Assembly: GCF_002915175.1 (NCBI RefSeq)
Contig: NZ_NXEJ01000002.1
Location: 216,236 to 280,235 of the forward strand
Direction: 5' to 3'
DNA from: Agrobacterium rosae
Lineage (GTDB): Bacteria; Pseudomonadota; Alphaproteobacteria; Rhizobiales; Rhizobiaceae
DNA: 64,000 nt
Part shown: one piece after another, positions 17,392-26,837 of the stretch
Position numbering within the stretch: the first letter of the stretch is position 1
How the letters are laid out: every line of letters starts with the position of its first letter
Translations under genes and position numbers: made by a program
The notes under the pieces: model-generated
Database searches by the model: none
Told to the model about the DNA's origin: nothing
The model's input: only the letters and a program-made list of their open reading frames with translations

Positions 17392-20007
17392 ATGGCCTCT
17401 GAAATCGCCTCTCTTCCGACCCGGCAGATCGCTCTGCTTCCAACGTCTACCATAGCCTCTTTGTCGGCGAGCGATCTGGGCGAACTCAGTTCTGCGCAGT
17501 TGAAGGCGCTGACATCCACACAGGTGGGTGCCCTTGCCGACTCGACCATCTCGTCGCTGACGACGAAGGTCATGAGTGCGATTGCGCCGAAATCCGTCAC
17601 CGGATTGACGTTGAACCAGCTGGCAGCGCTCGGTAACGAGCAGGTTTCGGGCATGACGACGGCGCAGGTCAAGGCGCTGTATGCGAGCCAGCTCGACGGA
17701 TTTTCCGAAACGGCCATAGAAGCGCTGAACAAATCGCAGGTGTCGGTGTTCAGCAGTCAGCAGGTGGCCACGCTTTCGGCTACGGAGCTCAACAGCTTCA
17801 CCGATGAAGAAATTGCGTCGATCAAGAAGACGTCGATCTCGGGGTTGACGACATCAGCGATAGCAGGTCTGAACACAGACAAGATCACTGCCCTGACCAC
17901 CACGCAAATATCAGCTTTCTCCTCGAGCCAGATGAATGCCCTGACTGCGGAGCAACTGTCGGCGCTGACGACCAATCAGTTTTCTGCTTTGACATCGAAA
18001 CAGATTGCCGCTCTTTCAACGGATGTGATCGCTAACCTCGACAGCTCCAAGCTTGCAGCGATGACCATGAAGCAGGTTGCAGCGCTGACGACGGCGCAAT
18101 TCAACGCTTTGGATGCCACAAGTCTCGAAAATCTGACGACAACGCAGGTCGCTGGACTGAATACGCAGCAGGTCGCAACCTTGTCTGCCGAGGAACTCAA
18201 CACCTTTACTCTCGATGAGATCGCTTCGATATCAAAGAAGGTGATCGGCGGGCTGACGACAGAAGCCTTGGCCGGCCTTTCTACCGACAGGATCGCGGCT
18301 CTCACCACGGCGCAGGTCTCGGCCTTGTCGTCCAACCAGATGAAAGCCCTCAACTCGGAACAGCTCGCGGCGCTGGAGCCTAGCCAATTTGCTGCCATGA
18401 CGACGAAGCAGATTGCCGGACTTTCGACCGCCGCAATCGCCAATCTCGCCAGCACGCAAGTGGCTTCGCTGACTGAGAAGCAGGTGGCTGCGCTAACGAC
18501 GGCGCAGTTCGAAGCCTTGACTGCCACGAGCCTCGAAGGTCTGACTGCAAAGCAGGTTGCGGGCCTGAAGACGCAGCAGGTCGCAACGCTAACGGCTGAA
18601 GAACTCAACACCTTTACCGCCGAAGAGATTGCGTCGTTAGGAAAGAAGGCGATTGCCGGGCTTACGACGGAAGCTTTGGCGGGCCTGTCTACCGACCGGG
18701 TCGCAGCCTTGACCACGGTACAGGTCGCAGCCCTGTCATCCGACCAGATGAAGGCCCTGAGCTCAGAACAACTCGCGGCATTGGAGCCCAGTCAATTTGC
18801 GGCCATGACAGCAAAGCAGATTGCCGGACTTTCGACCGACGTGATCGCCAATCTCGACAGCACGCAAGTCGCGTCGCTGACGACGAAGCAGGTGGCGGCA
18901 CTGACGACCGCGCAATTCGAGGCTTTGACCTCTGTTAACCTCGAAGGCTTGACGACAAAGCAGGTTGCCGGCCTGACGGCAACGCAGGTTGCGACTCTGA
19001 CGGTTGACGAGATCAACTCCTTCACCGAGGAGGAAATTGCCGCGCTGTCGAATAAAGCGATTGCCGGATTGAAGACGCAGACGCTGGCTGGCTTGGAAAC
19101 CAACAGGATTGCAGCCCTGACTTCGACGCAAATTTCGGCTTTGTCGTCGCAGCAAATCCAGGCGCTGAATTCAGAACAACTCGCGGCAATGACGCCAAGT
19201 CAGTTTGCCGCCATGACGGCAAAACAGATTGCGGGCCTTTCAACGACTGTTATGGCCAATCTGCAAGCCGAGGACGTCTCTGCTTTCACCACGAAACAAA
19301 TCCAGTCGCTGTCTACGGCGCAGTTCGACGCCTTGAGCCTCGACAGTATCGAAGCTCTGGATGAGGATCAAATCGGCGGTTTGAGTTCCAAGCAAGTCGC
19401 TACGCTCTCAGCCGAAGAGCTGAACAAATTTACCGGCTCTGAAATCGCGGCCATTAAAAAGGCAGCGATTACTGCTTTGACAACGGCTGCCATTGCCGGT
19501 CTCTCCGATGAGTTGGTCGGTGCTTTGACGACGTTGCAGATTTCCGGTCTGTCCGCCGACCAGACGAAGGCATTTACAACCAGTCAATTCGCGGCGCTTA
19601 CGCCTCAGCAGTTTTCCGCATTCGGAACAAAGCAGATTGCCGGCCTTTCGACGGCAACGATTGGTAGCCTCGATGGTGCCAAGCTGGGTGCCATGAACAC
19701 CAAGCAGATCGGTGCCCTGACGGCAGACCAGTTTGCGGCCTTGACGTCAGAAAGCATCGAAGCCTTGAGTGCTGCGCAGGTCGCAGCGCTGAACGCCAAT
19801 CAGGTCGCGACACTTGATGCAGACGAACTCAACAGTTTCACCGCACCTGAAATCGCATCGATCAAGTACGCGGCGATTTCCGGGTTGTCGACCTCTGCAC
19901 TCAGCGGCCTTACGGATGAGAACCTCGCTGCGTTCACAACCAAGCAGGTACAGTCCATGAGCGCAGCGCAGGTGAATATCATCGTCGCTGCCTATCAGGA
20001 TAACTGA
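17392..20007 (+). CDS. Giant octapeptide-repeat protein of unknown function
   Basis: An 871-residue protein consisting wholly of 108 consecutive octapeptides after the first seven residues (7 + 108 x 8 = 871), with no insertion or deletion of register. The octad consensus is L-T/S-T/A-x-Q/E-V/I/L-x-A/G. A distinctive FT-x-x-E-I-A-S/A octad recurs at octads 17, 34, 51, 68, 85 and 102, exactly every 17, so a 136-residue (408 bp) unit is tandemly repeated about six times. Octads 28-44 and 45-61 are 112/136 identical (82%); 45-61 and 62-78 are 96/136 identical. There is no signal peptide, Cys, membrane helix or catalytic motif. No clear Shine-Dalgarno precedes the ATG. I infer an elongated solenoid or surface/structural protein; no family was recognised. 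Confidence 0.85.
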   Translation: MASEIASLPTRQIALLPTSTIASLSASDLGELSSAQLKALTSTQVGALADSTISSLTTKVMSAIAPKSVTGLTLNQLAALGNEQVSGMTTAQVKALYASQLDGFSETAIEALNKSQVSVFSSQQVATLSATELNSFTDEEIASIKKTSISGLTTSAIAGLNTDKITALTTTQISAFSSSQMNALTAEQLSALTTNQFSALTSKQIAALSTDVIANLDSSKLAAMTMKQVAALTTAQFNALDATSLENLTTTQVAGLNTQQVATLSAEELNTFTLDEIASISKKVIGGLTTEALAGLSTDRIAALTTAQVSALSSNQMKALNSEQLAALEPSQFAAMTTKQIAGLSTAAIANLASTQVASLTEKQVAALTTAQFEALTATSLEGLTAKQVAGLKTQQVATLTAEELNTFTAEEIASLGKKAIAGLTTEALAGLSTDRVAALTTVQVAALSSDQMKALSSEQLAALEPSQFAAMTAKQIAGLSTDVIANLDSTQVASLTTKQVAALTTAQFEALTSVNLEGLTTKQVAGLTATQVATLTVDEINSFTEEEIAALSNKAIAGLKTQTLAGLETNRIAALTSTQISALSSQQIQALNSEQLAAMTPSQFAAMTAKQIAGLSTTVMANLQAEDVSAFTTKQIQSLSTAQFDALSLDSIEALDEDQIGGLSSKQVATLSAEELNKFTGSEIAAIKKAAITALTTAAIAGLSDELVGALTTLQISGLSADQTKAFTTSQFAALTPQQFSAFGTKQIAGLSTATIGSLDGAKLGAMNTKQIGALTADQFAALTSESIEALSAAQVAALNANQVATLDADELNSFTAPEIASIKYAAISGLSTSALSGLTDENLAAFTTKQVQSMSAAQVNIIVAAYQDN
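17392..20007 (+). repeat. 408-bp tandem coding super-repeat (17 octads per unit)
   Basis: The 24-bp octad codons form about six 408-bp units, marked by the FTxxEIA octads. Units in the middle of the array are the most alike in both protein and DNA, and the two ends are the most diverged, the pattern expected of tandem amplification by unequal recombination. Confidence 0.85.
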
Positions 20008-20049
20008 CGCATATCGCGCAACGTGCGTTGACACGCTTGCTGCTGGAAA

Positions 20050-20083
20050 CAAAAAAGGCGCGGCCAATGCCGCGCCTTTTTTG
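20050..20083. terminator. Bidirectional terminator between the repeat gene and pyk
   Basis: AAAAAAGGCGCGGC at 20051-20064 and its perfect complement 20069-20082 flank CAAT, giving a T-run on either strand. It serves the plus-strand repeat gene and the minus-strand pyk. Confidence 0.9.
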
Positions 20084-20100
20084 ATTTCGTGTAGCGTTTA

Positions 20101-21540
20101 TCAGACGCCGCTCTGGCCATCGGAGCCGATATAGGCGATGCGGACCATGTTGGTAGCGCCAGGCGTGCCAAGCGGAACACCGGCCGAGATGATGATGCGA
20201 TTGCCAGGCTGGCCGAAGCCTTCATCGACAACGATGCGGCAGGCGCGGTTGACCATATCGTCCTGGTCGCTGGCGTCGCCGGTGACGACGCAGTGCAGAC
20301 CCCACACTACAGACAGGCGGCGCGCCGTCTGAATGATCGGCGACAGGGCGATGATCGGAACCTGCGGGCGCTCACGCGCGGCACGCAGACCCGTCGTGCC
20401 TGACGATGTGTAGGTAACGATGGCGGACAGGCCGAGTGTTTCGGCAATCTGACGCGCTGCCAGCGAAATGGCATCGGCACCGGTTGCTTCAGGCTGCGGA
20501 CGCTGCGCGTAGATGATGTTGGAGTAGTAAGGATCCTGCTCCACGGTGCTGGCGATGGATGCCATGGTGGAGACCGCTTCGACCGGATAATCGCCCGAGG
20601 CGGATTCGGCAGACAGCATGATCGCGTCGGCACCTTCGAACACGGCGGTTGCCACGTCGGAGACTTCAGCACGTGTCGGAACTGCAGCCGAGATCATCGA
20701 TTCCAGCATCTGCGTAGCGACAACAACCGGCTTTCCAGCGCGACGACATGCGCGGGTCAGTTGCTTCTGAATGCCGGGAACGGCCTCCAAAGGCATTTCG
20801 ACGCCAAGGTCACCACGGGCAACCATCAGCGCGTCGGACAGCGCGATGATTTCTTCGATGCGCTCGACAGCCTGCGGCTTTTCGATCTTCGACATGAGGC
20901 CGACGCGGTTACCGGCGATCTTGCGCACTTCGACCAGATCTTCCGGGCGCTGTACGAAGGACAAAGCGACCCAGTCGACTTCATCGGTTGCCAGAACGGC
21001 ATCGAGATCGATGCGGTCCTTGTCGGTGAGAACGCCGACGCCGAGCAGGGTGTCGGGAAGGCTGATGCCCTTGCGGTCGGAAATCTTGGTGCCGGATACG
21101 ACTGTGGTGACGATGCTTTTGCCATCGCACTTTTCAGCGCGCAGATGCAGCTTGCCATCGTCGATCAGCAGGCGGTCGCCCGGCTTTACGGCTTCGAGAA
21201 TCTCAGGATGCGGCAGGAACACGCGGTTCTTGTCGCCTGGCTCCTGATTGTTGTCGAGCGTGAAGGTCTGGCCGGCCACGAGATCGACCTTGGTGTCTGC
21301 AAATTTGCCGACGCGCAGTTTCGGACCCTGAAGGTCGGCGAGAATGCCGATCGGGCGGCCAACACGGCTTTCGACGGCGCGGATACGCTGAATGAGGCTG
21401 CGCATCACGTCATGGCTGGCATGGCTCATATTGATGCGGAAAAGATCGGCGCCGGCCAGATGGAGCTTCTCGATCATTGCCTCATCGGACGACGCAGGAC
21501 CGAGAGTTGCAAGGATTTTGACTTTGCGGTTACGCTTCAT
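20101..21540 (-). CDS. pyk: Pyruvate kinase
   Basis: A 479-residue enzyme that converts phosphoenolpyruvate and ADP to pyruvate and ATP, the last step of glycolysis. Motifs include KILATLGPASSDE at the N-terminus, RINMSHASHDV, the metal/substrate site MVARGDLGVEMPLEAVP, and CRRAGKPVVVATQMLESMI. A C-terminal allosteric domain is present (IVTYTSSGTTGLRAARERP). Its ATG overlaps the TGA of the upstream DUF1036 gene by one base, so translation is probably coupled. Confidence 0.97.
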   Translation of the reverse strand: MKRNRKVKILATLGPASSDEAMIEKLHLAGADLFRINMSHASHDVMRSLIQRIRAVESRVGRPIGILADLQGPKLRVGKFADTKVDLVAGQTFTLDNNQEPGDKNRVFLPHPEILEAVKPGDRLLIDDGKLHLRAEKCDGKSIVTTVVSGTKISDRKGISLPDTLLGVGVLTDKDRIDLDAVLATDEVDWVALSFVQRPEDLVEVRKIAGNRVGLMSKIEKPQAVERIEEIIALSDALMVARGDLGVEMPLEAVPGIQKQLTRACRRAGKPVVVATQMLESMISAAVPTRAEVSDVATAVFEGADAIMLSAESASGDYPVEAVSTMASIASTVEQDPYYSNIIYAQRPQPEATGADAISLAARQIAETLGLSAIVTYTSSGTTGLRAARERPQVPIIALSPIIQTARRLSVVWGLHCVVTGDASDQDDMVNRACRIVVDEGFGQPGNRIIISAGVPLGTPGATNMVRIAYIGSDGQSGV

Positions 21541-22022
21541 CAGTTCTGACTTTCCTGTGTACCTGGCGTGTCCGAAAGCTGGACCATCCAGCTTCCCTGT
21601 CTGCCCGTATCGTATTCCTTGAAGCCCATTCGCTGGAAACTACGGGCATAACAATCGTCGACACCGTTGATCTTGAACTCGTTTTCGGCAACGCACATGT
21701 TGACGTCGCCGGTCCACCTGCCGCCGCGGGCTGCATCTTCGGCGTAGAGATAATAATAACGTGATTGCAGCTCACCCTCGATCAGGGTGGCGCATGTGGA
21801 GGCGGGAACCTGCCACCAGCCTTCGCTGATCCAGCCATCCTGCGCGCGGTAGCCAATGGCTACGCCCACGAGGTTCTGTGTGCTGTTGCAGACACGGAAA
21901 TCAGCCAATGCCGGTTCTGCAAGAAGAAGCGGTGTGGAGAAGAGGGTGGCTGCGCAAAACAGGCGAATCGCGCGTCGGTGTTTTTGAAGCTTAGCGGAGA
22001 ATGTCTGTGTCACGGCTTCCAT
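21540..22022 (-). CDS. DUF1036 periplasmic protein
   Basis: A 160-residue exported protein. A basic start (SAKLQKHRRAIR) and hydrophobic helix lead to a cleavage site near EPALA-DF. The mature DUF1036 domain has FRVCNSTQNLVGVAIGYR, EGWWQVPASTCATLIEG, YYYLYAEDAARGG and CVAENEF, with conserved Cys residues likely paired in disulfides. The ATG at 22022 is preferred over an upstream GTG at 22052. It is the first gene of an operon with pyk (one-base stop/start overlap). The biochemical role is unknown. Confidence 0.82.
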   Translation of the reverse strand: MEAVTQTFSAKLQKHRRAIRLFCAATLFSTPLLLAEPALADFRVCNSTQNLVGVAIGYRAQDGWISEGWWQVPASTCATLIEGELQSRYYYLYAEDAARGGRWTGDVNMCVAENEFKINGVDDCYARSFQRMGFKEYDTGRQGSWMVQLSDTPGTQESQN

Positions 22023-22216
22023 CCGGATTCCATGGTTATAAAATGAGAACACTTCTTGGCGCGGACGCCCACGAAAGTCAACGCAAGTTCAATCGATTGT
22101 ATCTGTATGGAATATCGTGAACGGTGATGTCGATGGCAGTCTCGCCATCTCAACTTGCGCGTGGCATCTAGCCATGGCATCAAGCGTCTCTCCCTTATCG
22201 GCTCAAGAAATCAACA

Positions 22217-23005
22217 ATGACAGACTTCCAGCCATACGAAATCATAGAAGGCGATTATGACAAAGGCATGGTTCTGCTTGCAGATCATGCCATGAACCTT
22301 CTTCCGCCAATTTACGGTAATCTCGGCCTACCGCAAGCCGCTTTTCAACGCCATATCGCCTTCGATATCGGCATCGAAGGGCTGACGCGACAGCTCGCTG
22401 CCAAGCTTGGTGTGCCTGCGGTGATGAGCCGTTTTTCGCGCCTGCTGATCGATCCCAATCGCGGCGAGGATGACCCGACGCTGGTCATGAAAATTTCCGA
22501 TGGCGCGGTCGTTGCCGGCAATCATCCCATCACGGACGAAGAATGGGATCTGCGCCTGAATAGCTATCATCGCCCCTATCATCAGGCGATCGGGTCGGTT
22601 CTGGATAGGGTTGCCGGGCAATCTGGTAAGGCACCGCTGGTGCTTTCGCTGCATTCCTACACGCCGTTCTGGAAAGAGACCGCCCGCCCGTGGCATGCCG
22701 CCGTGCTGTGGGACACGGACCACCGCGCCGTCTTGCCCTTGCTCGAAGGCCTACGTGCAGCGGGCGACATTCTCGTTGGTGACAATGAACCCTATGACGG
22801 CGCGTTGAAGGGTGACACCATGTATCGGCATTGCATGGTCCCAGGCATTCCACATGCACTTCTGGAAGTGCGCCAGGACCTGATTGCGGATGAGGCGGGC
22901 ATTACGGGCTGGAGCGAACGTCTTGCCCCTATTTTTGCCGCAATGAACGATGATCCCGCCTTGCATGACTACCAGCAGTTCGCCTCGCGGACAGGACCAT
23001 ATTGA
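22217..23005 (+). CDS. N-formylglutamate amidohydrolase family protein
   Basis: A 262-residue protein. Zinc-site and family motifs are LLADHAMNLLPP, HIAFDIGIEGLTRQLA, SRFSRLLIDPNRGEDDP, SLHSYTPFW and HALLEVRQDLI. The family hydrolyses N-formyl-glutamate to glutamate and formate in histidine degradation (HutG). No other hut gene is nearby, so this may be a paralogue with another N-acyl substrate. It is followed 12 bases later by the DUF1244 gene on the same strand. Confidence 0.87.
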   Translation: MTDFQPYEIIEGDYDKGMVLLADHAMNLLPPIYGNLGLPQAAFQRHIAFDIGIEGLTRQLAAKLGVPAVMSRFSRLLIDPNRGEDDPTLVMKISDGAVVAGNHPITDEEWDLRLNSYHRPYHQAIGSVLDRVAGQSGKAPLVLSLHSYTPFWKETARPWHAAVLWDTDHRAVLPLLEGLRAAGDILVGDNEPYDGALKGDTMYRHCMVPGIPHALLEVRQDLIADEAGITGWSERLAPIFAAMNDDPALHDYQQFASRTGPY

Positions 23006-23017
23006 CGGGAGAGCACG

Positions 23018-23323
23018 ATGAGCGAACTTGACGATATCAACAAAACCGAACTGGAGGCTGCGGCATTCCGCAGGCTGCTTCAGCATCTGCGCGAACGTAG
23101 CGACGTGCAGAACATCGACCTCATGAACCTGGCCGGTTTTTGCCGCAACTGCCTGTCCAATTGGTACGCGGAAGCGGCGAAGGACGCGGGCCACGAGGTG
23201 AGCAAGGATATGGCCCGCGAGATGGTTTACGGCATGCCCTATGACCAGTGGAAAAGCCTGCATCAGGGCGAGACGAGTGCGGCACAGAAAGCCGCATTCG
23301 AACAAAACAGACCCAAGGAATAG
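23018..23323 (+). CDS. DUF1244 family protein
   Basis: A 101-residue protein with the DUF1244 core DVQNIDLMNLAGFCRNCLSNWY, including the closely spaced Cys-x-x-Cys, then MAREMVYGMPYDQWK. It is a small soluble helical protein. The family is common in proteobacteria and its function is not established; the paired Cys residues could bind metal, which is inference. It starts 12 bases after the amidohydrolase stop with GGGAGAG as ribosome-binding site, so the two are an operon. Confidence 0.88.
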   Translation: MSELDDINKTELEAAAFRRLLQHLRERSDVQNIDLMNLAGFCRNCLSNWYAEAAKDAGHEVSKDMAREMVYGMPYDQWKSLHQGETSAAQKAAFEQNRPKE

Positions 23324-23469
23324 GGTGGCATCACCTGAAACGGCTTGACGTGAGGCCCGCAGGCGGGCAGGTCACCAGCCGGGAATTTTGCTGCCTTAAC
23401 GGCAGCGGGCGATAATCTCGCCATATGCAGAACAGGGCTCGGCCATGAGCCGCCACCACAAAGGATAGA

Positions 23470-23727
23470 ATGATGGACGAAACAGCGACAACCGAGACCG
23501 TAGCCGCCGCCGAACTGCGCCAGTTCATCGAGCGTATCGAGCGCCTCGAAGAAGAAAAGGCTGCAATCTCGGGTGATATCAAGGACGTGATGGGCGAAGC
23601 CAAGGGCCGTGGTTACGACACCAAGGCTATCCGCACGATCATCCGTCTGCGCAAGAAGGACGCCAACGAGCGTATCGAAGAAGAAACGATTTTGCAGACC
23701 TACATGGCCGCACTCGGAATGGAATAA
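23470..23727 (+). CDS. gapR: DUF2312 / GapR-type nucleoid-associated protein
   Basis: An 85-residue protein with the complete DUF2312 signature: [25 protein letters not shown], then [28 protein letters not shown]. The first part is a coiled coil and the second carries the basic DNA-contact residues. In Caulobacter, GapR clamps overtwisted DNA ahead of replication and transcription. Tandem ATG codons at 23470 and 23473 follow AAGGAT; either could be used. It stands alone after DUF1244. Confidence 0.88.
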   Translation: MMDETATTETVAAAELRQFIERIERLEEEKAAISGDIKDVMGEAKGRGYDTKAIRTIIRLRKKDANERIEEETILQTYMAALGME

Positions 23728-23818
23728 GGCGGGGCAGGGCTGAGCCACGCGCTCAGCCGAAGTTTTGTCATGGCGGCGTTACCTGCGCCGCCATTTTCTT
23801 TTGAGGACGAGCGTGAAC

Positions 23819-25771
23819 TCACGTCTGTAGTTCGGTGCGATTTGCAAAATGCGACAGCGCGTCGGGATTTGCCAAAGCCTCAAGATTTTTCACCGTCCGC
23901 CCGTGAACGACCTCGCGAACGGCAAGCTCGACGATCTTTCCAGACTTGGTTCGAGGAATATCCGGGACCGCAATGATCTTTGCCGGAACATGGCGGGGCG
24001 ACGCGCCCATGCGGATTTTGTTGCGGATCGCATTCGATAATTTCTCATCGAGCTGAATGCCCGCTGCCAGCCGAACGAACAGAACGACGCGCACGTCGTC
24101 TTCCCAATCCTGGCCGATGCAAATTGCCTCTTCCACCTCGGCAAGCTGTTCGACCTGATTGTAGATTTCGGCCGTGCCGATGCGCACGCCGCCGGGGTTT
24201 AGGGTGGCATCGGATCGACCATGGATGATCAATCCGTCATGCTGCGTCCATTCCGCGAAATCCCCGTGGCACCAGACATTGTCGAAACGCTCGAAATAGG
24301 CGGCCTTGTATTTCGCCCTATCCGGATCGTTCCAGAACATGACGGGCATGGATGGAAAAGCCTTGGTGCAGACAAGTTCGCCCTTGGCCTCACGGAGCGT
24401 ATGTCCCTGTTCGTCCCAGACATCGATGGCAAGGCCCAGCCCGGGCCCCTGGATTTCGCCACGCCACACCGGCGACAGCGGGTTGCCGAGCACGAAGCAC
24501 GATACGATGTCCGTGCCGCCGGAAATGGACGCAAGCTGAACATCGGCTTTGATCCCCTCATAGACGAATGAAAAACCTTCCGGCGACAAGGGGGAGCCGG
24601 TGGAAGTCATCAGCCGTAGTGACGTCAGATCATGGGTGGTGATGGGTGTGAGGCCGCTCTTGCGGACGGCATCGATATATTTGGCGGAGGTGCCGAAGAG
24701 GGTGAATTGTTCAGTCTGCGCATAATCGAACAGGACGTTGCCGTCAGGTGCGAAGGGAGAGCCATCATAGAGGCAGATGGTTGCCCCGGCCGCCAGACCC
24801 GCCACCAGCCAGTTCCACATCATCCAGCCACACGTCGTGAAGTAGAAAATATGTTCGCCCGGAACGACGCCGCAATGCAGCCGGTGTTCCTTCATCAGTT
24901 GCAGCAACGAGCCGCCGGCAGAGTGGACGATGCATTTGGGAATGCCCGTCGTTCCCGAGGAAAACAGAATGAAGAGCGGGTGCGAAAAGGGTAGCTGTGT
25001 AAACTCGACAGGTTTTGCCGTGAAAGGCTGGATGAGATCTTCCAGCAAACGCGCACCGTCGGTGGTTTCAAGCGCGGATGTCACGCCACCGGCATAGGGC
25101 ACGATCAAGGTGGGACAGCCGAGACGTCGGGCGATGCCTCCGACCTTATCGGCAACGTTCAGAAGCTTGCCATTATACCAATAACCGCTGCAGGCGATGA
25201 ACAGTTTGGGCTCGATCTGCCCGAAGCGATCCATCACGCCCTGTTCGCCAAAGTCCGGTGAGCAGGAGGACCAGATGGCACCGATGGATGTTGCCGCCAG
25301 CATACAGGCCACCGTCTCAGGCAGGTTCGGCATCATCGCGGCTATACGGTCGCCGGGTGCGATGCCGAGCGCCTTGAGCGCCTGCTGGAGCTTCGAGACC
25401 TGCTCATGCAGGTGGTCCCAGGACCAGCGGTCGGACGCCCTGTCTTCCGCGCGAAATATGATGGCATCGGCGCTGCCCTTGGTGGACAGCAGGTTTTCTG
25501 CAAAATTCAGCGTGGCATCGGGGAAAAATGCTGCGTCCAGCATCTGCTCGCCGTTGATCAATGCCCGCTCGCCCCGATGCCCTTTGATTTCGCAGAAATC
25601 CCAAACCGCTGTCCAGAAATCGGCACTCTGATCCACCGACCATGCGTGCAAATCCGAGTAGCTGGTCATGTTTTGCGCGAAGGTGGCGTTGCAATGCTGC
25701 ATGAAGGCATAGATCGGCGTCGACCGCTGAAACGCTTCTGATGGCGTCCATAAAGGCGTGTTGTCTGTCAT
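23819..25771 (-). CDS. Acetoacetyl-CoA synthetase
   Basis: A 650-residue acyl-adenylate-forming ligase. It has the AMP-binding P-loop FSSGTTGIPKCIVH, the adenylate motif GGTDIVSCF, HGRSDATLNPGGVRIGTAEIY, and the acyl-transfer Lys in PRTKSGKIVELAVRE. The N-terminus (PLWTPSEAFQRSTPIYAFM) and length match acetoacetyl-CoA synthetases, which activate acetoacetate for PHB or lipid turnover. The ATG at 25771 has GGAGGAGA upstream. The symbol is left blank because names vary (acsA2, aacS). Confidence 0.9.
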   Translation of the reverse strand: MTDNTPLWTPSEAFQRSTPIYAFMQHCNATFAQNMTSYSDLHAWSVDQSADFWTAVWDFCEIKGHRGERALINGEQMLDAAFFPDATLNFAENLLSTKGSADAIIFRAEDRASDRWSWDHLHEQVSKLQQALKALGIAPGDRIAAMMPNLPETVACMLAATSIGAIWSSCSPDFGEQGVMDRFGQIEPKLFIACSGYWYNGKLLNVADKVGGIARRLGCPTLIVPYAGGVTSALETTDGARLLEDLIQPFTAKPVEFTQLPFSHPLFILFSSGTTGIPKCIVHSAGGSLLQLMKEHRLHCGVVPGEHIFYFTTCGWMMWNWLVAGLAAGATICLYDGSPFAPDGNVLFDYAQTEQFTLFGTSAKYIDAVRKSGLTPITTHDLTSLRLMTSTGSPLSPEGFSFVYEGIKADVQLASISGGTDIVSCFVLGNPLSPVWRGEIQGPGLGLAIDVWDEQGHTLREAKGELVCTKAFPSMPVMFWNDPDRAKYKAAYFERFDNVWCHGDFAEWTQHDGLIIHGRSDATLNPGGVRIGTAEIYNQVEQLAEVEEAICIGQDWEDDVRVVLFVRLAAGIQLDEKLSNAIRNKIRMGASPRHVPAKIIAVPDIPRTKSGKIVELAVREVVHGRTVKNLEALANPDALSHFANRTELQT

Positions 25772-25895
25772 CTGTCTCCTCCCCAGGATTTCAGGCTTTT
25801 GGGCACGGAAAATCTGCAACGCGCCGCGAGCGCGCGTCCAAGTCTTGCAGCATTGTTTTTATCTTGCCAAGGCTTGCAGGCGTCGGACTTTAAGA

Positions 25896-26837
25896 TCAGG
25901 CGTCCGGCGCAAAAAACGCATCGATGGCGGCTAGCGCCTGGTTGCGATAGACGTCTCGCTCCAGCAGCAGCTCGTGGCGCGCACCCGTGACGGGGATAAG
26001 TTGCGCGGCCCGGAAGTTACGCGATAGCTCCTCCTGCGCCGCATAGGGCGTGATGGCATCCAGCACGGGGGCCAGAAGCAGGGTGGGTACGGTGATTTTG
26101 GTGAGGTGATCCTGCCGGATGACCCAGGGCATTGTTTTCAGCACTTCAAACAGCCAGCGCGCCGTGGGTGCGCCAATGAAGAGTTCGGGATGTTCGAGGC
26201 CGATGGAGGCATTGCGGGCAAAGCGAACCGGGTCCGAGGTCAGGGGGTTGCCCTCGAAATGCCTCTCGCGCTGGTCTTTTCCCAGTTGAACGCCGCCAAG
26301 TCCGATCATGCTAAGGCACGTGGCGATGGCTCTGATCCAGGGTTTCGGTACGGATTGCCCGCCCAGCGTGATGAAGGGCGCGGTCAGCACCATGCGCTCT
26401 ATGCGGTTGGAAAGTGTCGGGGCCATGGACAGTGCTGCCAATCCGCCCGTGGAATGGGCAATCATGAAGAATGGCAGGCGCGTATCCGGCAGAACAACCT
26501 GCTCCAGAAACAGCGAAATATCCTTCTGGTAATCGGAAAAGCGCCGGACATATCCGGCATGGGCTTTCTTCAACAATCGTTCCGATCCGCCCTGACCGCG
26601 GGTATCGAAGGTGGCGATCCAGAAACCCTTGGCGGTCAGATCGTTGATCGTCTCGAAATATTTCTCGATACATTCATTGCGGCCATGCAGCAGAACAATC
26701 GTGCCGCGCGCCACGGACTGGCTGGAGCGAAAGACCGAATAGCGCAGCTTCTTGTTTTTATGACCGGTGAAATAGCCTGCGAAATGGTTCTCAGGCACGG
26801 GGTTGCCCTTGGTCGCATGCAAAATGGCTTCGGTCAT
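25896..26837 (-). CDS. Alpha/beta hydrolase, lysophospholipase L2 (PldB)-like
   Basis: A 313-residue alpha/beta hydrolase of the serine-aminopeptidase/monoacylglycerol-lipase type. It has the oxyanion motif LLHGRNECIEKYFE, TFDTRGQGGSERL, the nucleophile elbow MIAHSTGGLAAL, and a C-terminal His near ARHELLLERD. No signal peptide is evident, so it is cytosolic or peripheral. PldB-like proteins release fatty acids from lysophospholipids; the substrate is not proven. A 10-bp perfect hairpin at 26918-26953 lies upstream. Confidence 0.82.
   Translation of the reverse strand: MTEAILHATKGNPVPENHFAGYFTGHKNKKLRYSVFRSSQSVARGTIVLLHGRNECIEKYFETINDLTAKGFWIATFDTRGQGGSERLLKKAHAGYVRRFSDYQKDISLFLEQVVLPDTRLPFFMIAHSTGGLAALSMAPTLSNRIERMVLTAPFITLGGQSVPKPWIRAIATCLSMIGLGGVQLGKDQRERHFEGNPLTSDPVRFARNASIGLEHPELFIGAPTARWLFEVLKTMPWVIRQDHLTKITVPTLLLAPVLDAITPYAAQEELSRNFRAAQLIPVTGARHELLLERDVYRNQALAAIDAFFAPDA

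Noticed and set aside
17392..20007. CRISPR or intergenic satellite because of the 24-bp/408-bp DNA periodicity
   Set aside because: The frame is open throughout and substitutions respect the octad consensus, so the repeat is coding.
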